Shown here: positions 1 through 6,749 of the stretch, in pieces
Layout: every line of letters starts with the position of its first letter
Position numbering within the stretch: the first letter of the stretch is position 1
From: an uncultured Collinsella sp.
GTDB lineage: Bacteria; Actinomycetota; Coriobacteriia; Coriobacteriales; Coriobacteriaceae
Reading direction: 5' to 3'
Assembly: GCA_934621885.1 (NCBI GenBank)
Contig: CAKTUH010000020.1
Location: 1-8,979 of the forward strand
DNA: 8,979 nucleotides
Made by a program: the position numbers and the translations under genes
Notes under the pieces: model-generated
Database searches by the model: none
What the model was told of the DNA's origin: nothing
What the model saw: only the letters and a program-made list of their open reading frames with translations

Positions 1-174
1 AAGAAGGTCGTCCTCTTTGGCTCCTATTCGTGGGCCGAGGGCGAGTGGATGGACAACTGGAAGGCCGACGCCGACGAAGCCGGCGTCAACGTGGTCGACT
101 CCACCATCTGCTATGACGCGCCCGACGATGAAGGAGAGACGGCCTGCCGCTCCCTTGGAGCCGAGCTCGCCTAG
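1..174 (+). CDS. Flavodoxin, C-terminal part (5' end outside window)
   Basis: The first reading frame runs open from base 1 to a TAG stop at 172-174, giving 57 residues of a protein whose start lies outside the window. It begins KKVVLFGSYSWAEGEWMDNW, which matches the flavodoxin segment following the strand before the second FMN loop (family pattern FGSYGWG-GEWM--W), and ends with the usual C-terminal helix containing a Cys and LG. Flavodoxins are small cytoplasmic FMN electron carriers replacing ferredoxin in redox reactions. The part seen is about the last 40 percent of a short-chain flavodoxin of roughly 140 residues. The gene converges on the ABC operon and ends before a strong terminator. 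The family call is fairly sure; the redox partner is unknown. Confidence 0.82.
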   Translation, partial: KKVVLFGSYSWAEGEWMDNWKADADEAGVNVVDSTICYDAPDDEGETACRSLGAELA

Positions 175-233
175 CGGCAATAAACTCCGCCCAGAACGCG
201 GCTCTGCACCAAAACACATTTGCGTCCCTACAG

Positions 234-272
234 AAAAAAAGGGGGCTGGATTCACATCCAGCCCCGTTTTCT
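234..272. terminator. Bidirectional intrinsic terminator between flavodoxin and ABC ATPase genes
   Basis: A perfect 10-bp stem (GGGGCTGGAT at 242-251 with ATCCAGCCCC at 256-265) has a 4-base loop. It is followed on the plus strand by GTTTTCT, and on the minus strand the run of seven A at 234-240 becomes a T run directly after the stem. It can therefore stop the flavodoxin transcript from the left and the ABC operon transcript from the right, as expected between converging genes. Confidence 0.92.
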
Positions 273-295
273 GTAATGCCAGCCGCATGAACCAG

Positions 296-1048
<753 letters not shown>

Positions 1049-1055
1049 GATAGGA

Positions 1056-1063
1056 CCTCCTTA
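1056..1063 (-). promoter_or_regulatory. Ribosome binding site overlapping the permease stop codon
   Basis: On the minus strand the sequence reads TAAGGAGG: the TAA is the stop of the permease gene (1061-1063) and the AAGGAGG is the ribosome site for the ATPase ATG at 1048, about 7 bases away. A ribosome ending on the permease is already placed on the next start signal, which suggests coupled translation and a fixed permease:ATPase ratio. Confidence 0.8.
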
Positions 1064-2422
1064 CAGACCGGCGATGTGATCGGCGGGCGTCGCGACAACC
1101 TGTCCGGCGCTCTTGGCGGGACGCTTCTTCTTGGTTTCGGCCGTGCCCAAAAGCCTCGCCTCAAGACCGCTCACCAGGCGGGCAAGCGGCAGGGTGATGA
1201 CCAGGTAGAACAGGGCGGCAACCACATACGGCGTAATGGAGCCCGTCGTGGCCACGATGGTGCGGGCGTTCATGACGATCTCGACCACGCCCACGGCCGC
1301 GAGCAGCGACGTATCCTTGTAAAGCAGGATGAACTCACTGGTCAGCGTAGGCAGAACGTTGCGGAACGTCTGCGGGATCATAACGTAGAGCAGCGTCTGG
1401 AACGCGTTCATGCCCAGCGAGCGCGCGGCCTCGTTCTGGCCCTTGGGAATCGACTGAATACCGGCGCGGAAGATCTCGCACAGGTAGGCAGACGAATTCA
1501 TGGCCATGACGATAACGCCCAGCACGTAGTCATCGACCTTGACGCCAGCCAGCGGCAGACCGAAGAACGCGATGTAAATCTGCAGGAACGCCGGCGTGCC
1601 GCGGATGATGTTCACGTAGATGCCAGCAAGGCAGCGAAGGATGCGCGACTTGGAGATGCGCATGAGCGACAGGGCGAAACCGAAGGGAATTGCCAGCGGA
1701 AACGCCACGAGCACGATCGAGAGCGACATGAGGAAGCCCTTGAAGACGATCGGCAGGCTCTGGACCAAAATGACCGGGTTCAGGAAGAGGCGCAGGAACA
1801 TATTGGAGTTCCATGCCTCGACCCACGGCTGTTCCTTAAGGTCGGCCAGGAAGTTATCGAAGGCCGTCACGCCCTTGATCTCCACCGAGGGAATCTTGGA
1901 GATCTTCTTGGTCGAACCATCGGCCAAGGTGTAGGTGCCGCTAAAGGCCTCATCGCCGCCCTCGACGGGGAAGGTCACGCCGTAGACCTCGACGCGGAAA
2001 TAGCCGCCGGCGGGCGCCGTCTCGCCAAAATCGATCTTGAGCGTTTGGCCGTCGACCTTGCACGTGGGCTTCATGGGCGTACGGTCCATAAGGTCATCGC
2101 CCGAGAGCATCGTCAGGCGCGTGTCATCGGCGCCAAAGGTCGTGCCATCGGCAAACGTCAACGAAAGGCCGCTCAGTTCCTCGTCGGCATCGGCCTGGAC
2201 CTCCCAGGTGATGCGGGTCTCGGTGCCACCGACCACGTCGCTACCCGAACCGGTGTTGGGTCGAGCGGTGATCTTTGCGGTCTCAAGCGCCTGGGCGGTC
2301 GAGGGCACGCAGGCCCCCGCACATACCAGGGCGAGCGCCACAGCCAGGGCGCAGGCTAGCTTTTGGAGCATCAAGGGCAGTGGATAGCTCTGGCCCATGG
2401 CTCCTTCGTTCAGTCGAGACAA
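1061..2422 (-). CDS. Amino acid ABC transporter permease with N-terminal secreted domain
   Basis: This 453-residue protein is the membrane channel of the importer. Residues 21-45 form a signal peptide (Lys, then a hydrophobic run from about 23 to 37, then a STAQA cleavage-like site). About 46-195 is a soluble, Thr/Asp/Gly-rich, probably beta-rich extracytoplasmic region. The permease domain follows, with about five membrane helices between 222 and 422; RGTPAFLQ (274-281) and the EAA loop EAARSLGMNAFQTLLYVMIP (331-350), which docks on the ATPase, are typical of the His/Glu/Gln/Arg permease family. The usual family length is about 220 residues, so the N-terminal half is extra. The likely start is TTG at 2422, with AGGAG five bases upstream (2428-2432). 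An in-frame ATG at 2398 has AAGGAG only two bases away, so it is less suitable. A single permease gene implies a homodimer. The basic C-terminal tail (KKKRPAK) is cytoplasmic by inference. Confidence 0.88.
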   Translation of the reverse strand: MSRLNEGAMGQSYPLPLMLQKLACALAVALALVCAGACVPSTAQALETAKITARPNTGSGSDVVGGTETRITWEVQADADEELSGLSLTFADGTTFGADDTRLTMLSGDDLMDRTPMKPTCKVDGQTLKIDFGETAPAGGYFRVEVYGVTFPVEGGDEAFSGTYTLADGSTKKISKIPSVEIKGVTAFDNFLADLKEQPWVEAWNSNMFLRLFLNPVILVQSLPIVFKGFLMSLSIVLVAFPLAIPFGFALSLMRISKSRILRCLAGIYVNIIRGTPAFLQIYIAFFGLPLAGVKVDDYVLGVIVMAMNSSAYLCEIFRAGIQSIPKGQNEAARSLGMNAFQTLLYVMIPQTFRNVLPTLTSEFILLYKDTSLLAAVGVVEIVMNARTIVATTGSITPYVVAALFYLVITLPLARLVSGLEARLLGTAETKKKRPAKSAGQVVATPADHIAGL

Positions 2423-2488
2423 GGTGGCTCCTAACGTTTAAGTTGCCGACAAAACGGGGCGGAACGACGCCCATTCAAGAAACGCAAA

Positions 2489-2516
2489 GGCCCTCTCCGC
2501 CAAAACGGAAAGGGCC
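2489..2516 (-). terminator. Intercistronic stem-loop, probable partial terminator after binding-protein gene
   Basis: An 11-bp stem with one G-U pair (arms 2489-2499 and 2506-2516, loop of 6) lies 22 bases after the binding-protein stop. On the minus strand it is followed by TTTGCGTTTC, an imperfect T-run. This fits a leaky terminator or a 3' stabilising hairpin that lets less transcript reach the permease and ATPase genes, a common arrangement in importer operons. Complete termination is unlikely, since I see no clear promoter between here and the permease start. Confidence 0.65.
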
Positions 2517-2524
2517 CGCGCGCA

Positions 2525-2547
2525 ATCAAGTAGCTATTTTACTTGAT
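2525..2547 (-). repeat. Inverted repeat spanning the binding-protein stop codon
   Basis: ATCAAGTA (2525-2532) pairs perfectly with TACTTGAT (2540-2547) across a 7-base loop, and the TAA stop at 2539-2541 lies inside the structure. It is AT-rich and sits just before the stronger stem at 2489-2516. It may be part of the 3' end of the binding-protein mRNA; a chance palindrome is also possible. Confidence 0.4.
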
Positions 2548-3399
2548 ATTGTACTTAGCCATGAGGGCGTCAACGGTACCGTCATCGGTCAGGTCCTTGA
2601 TGGCCTGGTTGATGTCGTCCTTGAGCTTGGTGTTGCCCTGGTTGATGGCGATGGCATACTCCTCGCCGGTGCTGATCTGCTTGATGGTCTGGCAGGTGTT
2701 GAACTGCTCGGCGGTCAGCTGGCTGGCAACGGAGCGGTTGGTCACGACGGCGTCACCCTTGTCGGACTGCAGGGCGCTGAAGCACTCGGTGGCGTCCTTG
2801 TAGGGGACGATCTTGGCCTTGGGGAAGTTCTCCTGGGCAAAGGCCTCGGCGGTCGAGCCGGACTGGACGATGATCGTAGCATCGGCGTTGTTGAGCTTCT
2901 CGCTGTAGTTATCGGCCGTAATGTCGGTGTTGTCGACCTTGGTCACGATAGCCTGATCGTCCATGTAGTAGGAGTCGGAGAAAGCGACTTCCTTCTCACG
3001 CTCGGGCGTATCGGTGATAGCAGCGATGGAGACGTCGTACTTGGCGCCCGAAGCAACACCCGGAACCAGCGTGTCGAAGTCGTTGTTGACATACTCGACG
3101 TCCAGGCCCAGCTTGTCGGCGATAGCCTTGATAAGCTCAAGGTCAAAGCCCTGGTAGTCGCCGTTGTCGTCCTTGTACTCAAACGGCGCATACTCGGCAG
3201 AGGTGCCGACGGTGAGCGTGCCGTCCTTAACGAGCGCGTACTCCTTGGAGCCGTCGACCTTCTCGACCTTCACGTCGTCAGAGCTGCTGGAACCGGCATC
3301 GGAACCAGAGGTGGCGTTGGACGAGCCGCAGCCCGTCAATGCGAGGGCGAGTGCCATGGCACCCGTGGCGGCAAATGCGCCAAGCTTCTTGAGCTTCAT
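2539..3399 (-). CDS. Amino acid ABC transporter substrate-binding lipoprotein (family 3)
   Basis: This 286-residue lipoprotein captures the substrate outside the cell and delivers it to the permease. A lipoprotein signal peptide is clear: MKLKK, a hydrophobic stretch, then the lipobox LTGC with Cys24, followed by a Ser/Asp-rich linker. The mature part is a family 3 solute-binding fold: VGTSAEYAPFEY (64-75), GFDLELIKAIADKLG (84-98), AAITDTPEREKEVAFSDSYY (126-145), where Arg134 matches the carboxylate-binding Arg of E. coli GlnH, and GDAVVTN (215-221). At 221 the usual ammonium-binding Asp is Asn. I chose ATG 3399 because GGAAGGAG lies about 8 bases upstream and the signal peptide starts here; the open frame extends to 3528 but that extension lies in the promoter region. 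It is the first gene of the ABC operon. The ligand is unknown; a polar amino acid or related compound is likely. Confidence 0.93.
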   Translation of the reverse strand: MKLKKLGAFAATGAMALALALTGCGSSNATSGSDAGSSSSDDVKVEKVDGSKEYALVKDGTLTVGTSAEYAPFEYKDDNGDYQGFDLELIKAIADKLGLDVEYVNNDFDTLVPGVASGAKYDVSIAAITDTPEREKEVAFSDSYYMDDQAIVTKVDNTDITADNYSEKLNNADATIIVQSGSTAEAFAQENFPKAKIVPYKDATECFSALQSDKGDAVVTNRSVASQLTAEQFNTCQTIKQISTGEEYAIAINQGNTKLKDDINQAIKDLTDDGTVDALMAKYNIK

Positions 3400-3456
3400 A
3401 ATCAGTCTCCTTCCGGTGACCCCGTTTGATTCAGAGGTCTGCAAAAACTGTTGGCT

Positions 3457-3485
3457 ATTATGCACCCGTAAGTGCAAATCTGCAA
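3457..3485 (-). promoter_or_regulatory. Predicted sigma-A-type promoter of the ABC operon
   Basis: On the minus strand there is a -35-like TTGCAG (3480-3485), a 17-base spacer (3463-3479) and a -10 CATAAT (3457-3462, one mismatch to TATAAT). Transcription would begin near 3450, leaving a leader of about 50 bases before the ATG at 3399. The -10 and the spacing are good; the -35 is only half matched. It is the only convincing promoter before the binding-protein gene. Confidence 0.6.
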
Positions 3486-3500
3486 TCAGAAAACTGATTG
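3461..3500. promoter_or_regulatory. Two inverted repeats over the ABC promoter, possible operators
   Basis: CAATCAG-AAAA-CTGATTG (3483-3500) is a perfect 7-bp inverted repeat that overlaps the -35 box. TGCAC-N6-GTGCA (3461-3476) lies in the spacer and touches the -10. Their position would let a bound repressor block RNA polymerase. No regulator gene is in the window, so the link to amino acid control is inference. Confidence 0.4.
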
Positions 3501-3546
3501 AAACAAACCCATAACGTGAATGAAGCACTCCACTTTGCGACAGTCA

Positions 3547-4413
3547 TTACTGCTGCAACGAGCGTAACAGGGTAATTTCCGCTGCATAGCCTGCAAGTTC
3601 GTTCGGCGTCTCCAAAATGAATGGCAGCGCACGTAAACGGTCATTCGATACAATATTCTGCATAACCTGCATACCGCCGCCAAACTCCTCGCTGCCAAGG
3701 TAACCCTTGCCGATGCACTCGTGACGATCTTTATGGGCGCCACGGGGATTCTTCGAGTCGTTGATGTGTACGGCATGCAAGCGCTCGATACCCACTACGT
3801 GGTCGAACTCGTCGAGCACGCCGTCCAGATCATGGACGATATCGTAGCCGGCATCGCTCACATGACAGGTGTCCAAACAAACGCCAAGCTTATCCGACAG
3901 CTCGGGGCGCCTAGCGGCAACACCCTCGATAATCCGCGCCAGCTCTTCAAAGCTACGGCCCACCTCGGTACCCTTGCCCGCCATAGTTTCGAGCAACACC
4001 GTGGTCTGCTGTCCCTCATACATCACTTGACACAAGGTGTCGACGATCATCTGAATGCCGGCATCGGCCCCCTGTCCCACATGCGCGCCGGGATGGAAGT
4101 TGTAGTAGTTACCGGGCAACGCCTCCAGACGCTGCAGGTCCTCGGCCATGGCCTCGAGGGCAAACTCGCGCGCTCGCTCTTTGGCAGAACAGGGGTTATA
4201 GGTATAGGGGGCATGCGCCACGAGCGGGCCAAAATCATTTTGCGCCATAAGCTCGCGCAGGGCCGCCACATCGTCCATGTCGAGGTCTTTCGCCTTGCCA
4301 CCGCGCGGGTTGCGTGTAAAGAACGCAAAGGTGTTGGCGCCAATGGATAACGCCGTCTCCCCCATCGCCCGATAGCCCTTCGTCGTCGAAAGATGGCACC
4401 CAATCGTCAGCAT
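3547..4413 (-). CDS. nfo: Endonuclease IV (AP endonuclease, deoxyribonuclease IV)
   Basis: This 288-residue enzyme cuts the DNA backbone 5' of abasic sites and removes blocked 3' ends in base excision repair. It is a TIM barrel with three zinc ions, and all nine metal ligands of the E. coli enzyme have counterparts here: His67 (AHAPY), His107 (NFHPGAH), Glu142 (LLETMAGKG), Asp181 and His184 (CLDTCH), His216 (HINDSK), Asp229 and His231 (HKDRHE), Glu268 (LETPN). Length is normal for the family. The ATG at 4413 has a GGGGGAG ribosome site about 6 bases upstream. It lies between the aldo/keto reductase gene and the ABC operon on the same strand, but gaps of 98 and 147 bases make it look like its own unit. 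I see no confident promoter or terminator for it. Confidence 0.96.
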   Translation of the reverse strand: MLTIGCHLSTTKGYRAMGETALSIGANTFAFFTRNPRGGKAKDLDMDDVAALRELMAQNDFGPLVAHAPYTYNPCSAKERAREFALEAMAEDLQRLEALPGNYYNFHPGAHVGQGADAGIQMIVDTLCQVMYEGQQTTVLLETMAGKGTEVGRSFEELARIIEGVAARRPELSDKLGVCLDTCHVSDAGYDIVHDLDGVLDEFDHVVGIERLHAVHINDSKNPRGAHKDRHECIGKGYLGSEEFGGGMQVMQNIVSNDRLRALPFILETPNELAGYAAEITLLRSLQQ

Positions 4414-4433
4414 CTCCAGCTCCCCCTCATCAG

Positions 4434-4496
4434 TTGCGGTGAAATACGGTCTATTAGTGCCCTATTTTGGCGCAAACAGACCGTATCCCACCGCAA
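4434..4496. repeat. 63-base imperfect palindrome between nfo and aldo/keto reductase genes
   Basis: TTGCGGTG (4434-4441) pairs with CACCGCAA (4489-4496) and ATACGGTCT (4444-4452) with AGACCGTAT (4478-4486), separated by a symmetric 2x2 internal loop. Further in, GTGCC (4457-4461) can pair with GGCGC (4469-4473, one G-U) around a 7-base loop. Neither end carries a T-run, so it is not a standard terminator. It could be a REP- or MITE-like dispersed element, a protein-binding site, or an mRNA-stabilising structure. Confidence 0.7.
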
Positions 4497-4511
4497 GTTA
4501 TAAAAGGGGCA

Positions 4512-5699
4512 TCAGGAGCGCGTTTTGCAAAAGGCTTTAAGCACGGCCGTTACGGGGCCGGGCTGGAAGCGTCGGCGCACGTCATCGAGGCGCTCGGGGA
4601 TATCGATGTGCTGCGGGCAGCGCCGCGCGCATTTACCGCACTTGATGCAATTGCTCACGAGCTTGGGCTCGCTCGTCCGCACCGCGCTCGCCGTAAAGTA
4701 TTGCGATAGTCCCGTAAACCAGCTATGCGCGTAGCTCGCGTTGTAGGCGGCAAAGCATCCGGGGATGTTGATGCCCTTGGGGCACGGCATGCAGTAGCCG
4801 CATGCCGTGCAGGGCACACGATTCGATTTCTCAAACTCCGTTAGCACGCGCGCAATGGTATCGAGCTGCTCCGTCGTCATCGAATTCGGTAGCGCACGAT
4901 CCGCCAGTACCGCATTCTCGTCCACCTGCGCGGTATCGGTCATGCCCGAAAGCAGCATCGTCACCTGAGGATGGTTCCACACCCACGAAAGCCCCCAAGC
5001 GGCAGGTGTATGCAAATGCTGGTCATGCGCACCGTCAAGCACGGCGCGCGCCCGCGGCGGCAACTTGCCTGCCAGACGTCCGCCCAAAAGCGGCTCCATC
5101 ACAAATACCGCAAGCCCGCGCTCGGCGGCTGCCATGAGCCCCGCCGTTCCCGCCTGATAGCGCTCTCCGGCGTAGTTGTACTGAATCTGGCAAAAGTCCC
5201 ACTCATAAGCATCGAGCATCGTGAGGAAATCCGCCGCACTGCCGTGGTACGAAAAACCAATCTGGCGAATACGCCCCGCAGCCTTTTGGCGCGCAATCCA
5301 ATCCTCGATACCCAGTGCAACCACGCGCTCCCATTGCGCGGGCGAGGTGATGTTGTGCATAAGGTAATAGTCGATATGGTCAGTCCGCAGGCGGCGCAGC
5401 TGCTCATCAAAGAAGCGGTCGAAATCCTCCGCGCACTTGCACGAGGCGTGAGGCAGCTTGGTCGCGAGCAAAACCTGATCACGCAGGCCCAGGCGCTCAA
5501 GCGAAGCGCCTACGCAAGCCTCGTTGCCGGGATAGAGGTAGGCCGTGTCCAAGTAGTTAATCCCTTGCTCCACCGCACGGGAAATGATGCCGTCTGCTGT
5601 CTTCGCATCGGGGCGCCCCGGCGCACCGGGAAACCTCATGCAGCCCAGTCCCAGCGCCGAGATACGGTTGCCGCTTTTGGGGTCAACGCGGTATTGCAC
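4512..5699 (-). CDS. Aldo/keto reductase with C-terminal 4Fe-4S ferredoxin domain
   Basis: This 395-residue predicted cytoplasmic oxidoreductase joins an aldo/keto reductase barrel (about 1-285) to a ferredoxin-like tail. The catalytic tetrad is complete: Asp51 and Tyr56 in YLDTAYLYPG, Lys81 in ATKLPH, His115 in YLMHN. The tail has two cysteine clusters, Cys297/300/303/306 (CTACGYCMPCP) and Cys351/354/357/361 (CIKCGKCARRCP), each able to help bind a 4Fe-4S cluster. This architecture is the known predicted aldo/keto reductase group of COG1453, common in anaerobes; its substrates are mostly undefined. The start is GTG at 5697-5699, with GGAGG just upstream. It is transcribed away from the cyclase gene across a 162-base gap, where I see only a weak candidate promoter. 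Nothing in the sequence points to a substrate. Confidence 0.93.
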   Translation of the reverse strand: MQYRVDPKSGNRISALGLGCMRFPGAPGRPDAKTADGIISRAVEQGINYLDTAYLYPGNEACVGASLERLGLRDQVLLATKLPHASCKCAEDFDRFFDEQLRRLRTDHIDYYLMHNITSPAQWERVVALGIEDWIARQKAAGRIRQIGFSYHGSAADFLTMLDAYEWDFCQIQYNYAGERYQAGTAGLMAAAERGLAVFVMEPLLGGRLAGKLPPRARAVLDGAHDQHLHTPAAWGLSWVWNHPQVTMLLSGMTDTAQVDENAVLADRALPNSMTTEQLDTIARVLTEFEKSNRVPCTACGYCMPCPKGINIPGCFAAYNASYAHSWFTGLSQYFTASAVRTSEPKLVSNCIKCGKCARRCPQHIDIPERLDDVRRRFQPGPVTAVLKAFCKTRS

Positions 5700-5861
5700 G
5701 GCCCCTCCTCTCCCCTCAAAGCCCTGGCAAGGCGAAACAAACCCGTCACGTCATCGAAACACATCGGAATCGCAATTGAGCACGTATCGTAACGCAGCGG
5801 AAATCGAGCCGTCACGGCGCCGCTTTAACATCAGCAAAAAGCCCGATGAAAGGAGCTGACC

Positions 5862-6632
5862 ATGCCCGCGCTCGACCTTTGGAACCTCGCCTCCCAGCTC
5901 AAAAGTACCGATTACCGCTGGGTCGACCTCACCCACACGCTCTCATGCGACACCCCGCACTGGTTTGGCTTTAAGCCGTTTGAGTCCACTAAACTCTTCG
6001 ACTACCTGCCCGGTACGCCCGAGGATATGCTCGCGCCCATGCGCTGCTTTCAATATTCGGTCGCCTCGCAGTACGGCACGCATGTCGACGCGCCGCGCCA
6101 CTTCCATGTTGACGGCCGCTCTCTCGGTGAAATCGAACCCATCGAGTTTATGCATCCGCTCTGCGTGATCGACAAGCACGAGGAGTGCGCCGCAAACCCC
6201 GACTATGTTCTGACCGTCGATGACCTCAAGGCTTGGGAGGAAGAGCACGGCCGCATCCCCGAGGACGCCTTTGTCGCCTTCCGCTCCGACTGGTCCAAGC
6301 TCGCCGATTTGGAGAACAAGGACGAGGACGGCCAGTCCCACTACCCCGGCTGGAACCTCGACGCTATCAAGTGGCTTGTAGAGGAGCGCAACATCGGCGC
6401 TATCGGCCACGAGCCGGCAGACACCGATCCGGCGAGCGTGACCACCCGCGAGGACGCCTACCCCTACCCCGGCGAACAGTATATCCTCTCGGTCGACCGC
6501 TACCAGATCGAGGTCATGGACCATCTGGACGAACTTCCCGCCACGGGTGCCGTCATCTTCTGTACCTTCCCCAAGGTCCGCGATGGCGTCGGATACCCCG
6601 CGCGCGTCTTTGCAGTCTGCCCCGCGGCATAA
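5862..6632 (+). CDS. Cyclase family metal-dependent hydrolase (kynurenine formamidase-like fold)
   Basis: This 256-residue protein belongs to the cyclase family that includes bacterial kynurenine formamidase and isatin hydrolase, metal enzymes that open or close amide or lactone bonds. The hallmark is SQYGTHVDAPRHFHVDG (69-85), with likely metal or catalytic residues His74, Asp76 and His80. The C-terminal part (YILSVDRYQIEVMDHLDELPATGAVIF, then FPKVRDGVGYPARVFAV) is also typical. Position 70 is Gln where kynurenine formamidase has a metal-binding His, so formamidase activity should not be assumed. There is no signal peptide, so it is cytoplasmic. The ATG at 5862 has AAAGGAG six bases upstream (5849-5855). 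No tryptophan or kynurenine genes are nearby; the true substrate is unknown. Confidence 0.88.
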   Translation: MPALDLWNLASQLKSTDYRWVDLTHTLSCDTPHWFGFKPFESTKLFDYLPGTPEDMLAPMRCFQYSVASQYGTHVDAPRHFHVDGRSLGEIEPIEFMHPLCVIDKHEECAANPDYVLTVDDLKAWEEEHGRIPEDAFVAFRSDWSKLADLENKDEDGQSHYPGWNLDAIKWLVEERNIGAIGHEPADTDPASVTTREDAYPYPGEQYILSVDRYQIEVMDHLDELPATGAVIFCTFPKVRDGVGYPARVFAVCPAA

Positions 6633-6671
6633 GCCCCGCACGTCCATTCTTTTAAAATCCGCCGCCCCGCA

Positions 6672-6699
6672 TGTGCAAGGTGCCCCGGCGGCATACAAT
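6672..6699 (+). promoter_or_regulatory. Predicted promoter of the ketopantoate reductase family gene
   Basis: The -10 candidate TACAAT (6694-6699) differs at one base from TATAAT. Sixteen bases upstream is TGTGCA (6672-6677), a poor -35. Transcription would start near 6705, right where the hairpin at 6706 begins. The -10 box is convincing, the -35 is not. Confidence 0.45.
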
Positions 6700-6705
6700 C
6701 CATCA

Positions 6706-6732
6706 GGCGCCCCGTACGCGGGCGCCTTTTAT
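6706..6732 (+). terminator. GC-rich hairpin with T-run: cyclase terminator and/or leader hairpin
   Basis: GGCGCCC (6706-6712) pairs with GGGCGCC (6720-6726), followed at once by TTTTATAT. In form it is an intrinsic terminator and can end the cyclase transcript. It also lies just downstream of the predicted start of the next transcript, so the same hairpin could form at the 5' end of the reductase mRNA. Its 7-bp stem makes full termination uncertain. Confidence 0.65.
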
Positions 6733-6734
6733 AT

Positions 6735-6744
6735 GGGGAGATGA
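6735..6744 (+). promoter_or_regulatory. Ribosome binding site that fixes the reductase start at 6750
   Basis: GGGGAGATGA matches the core AAGGAGGTGA pattern. It directly touches, and partly covers, an in-frame ATG at 6741, so that ATG is too close to be used. The second in-frame ATG at 6750 is 9 bases after GGAG, the ordinary distance. The shorter start is therefore preferred. Confidence 0.75.
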
Positions 6745-6749
6745 TTCGC

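Noticed and set aside
2275..3429. 384-codon plus-strand frame opposite the binding-protein gene
   Set aside because: Antisense shadow of a clear lipoprotein gene; no ribosome site, and the product is a Val/Gly/Leu repeat-like sequence without domain features.
3400..3528. 43-residue N-terminal extension of the binding protein
   Set aside because: It crosses the predicted promoter and lacks a ribosome site, while ATG 3399 has GGAAGGAG and leads directly into a lipoprotein signal peptide.
4434..4496. Reading the large palindrome as an intrinsic terminator for the aldo/keto reductase gene
   Set aside because: No T-run follows the stem on either strand, and two symmetric internal loops are unlike terminators; listed as a repeat instead.
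4971..5792. 273-codon plus-strand frame opposite the aldo/keto reductase
   Set aside because: Antisense to a gene with intact catalytic tetrad and two Fe-S cysteine motifs; no supporting signals.
5786..5815. Candidate minus-strand promoter before the aldo/keto reductase (GTGACG, 18 bases, TACGAT)
   Set aside because: Both boxes match only four of six consensus bases and the spacing is not optimal; too weak to list as a feature, though position would suit the gene.
5943..6698. 251-codon minus-strand frame opposite the cyclase gene
   Set aside because: Shadow of the cyclase, which has the GTHVDAP motif and a good ribosome site; the minus frame starts within the promoter region of the next gene.
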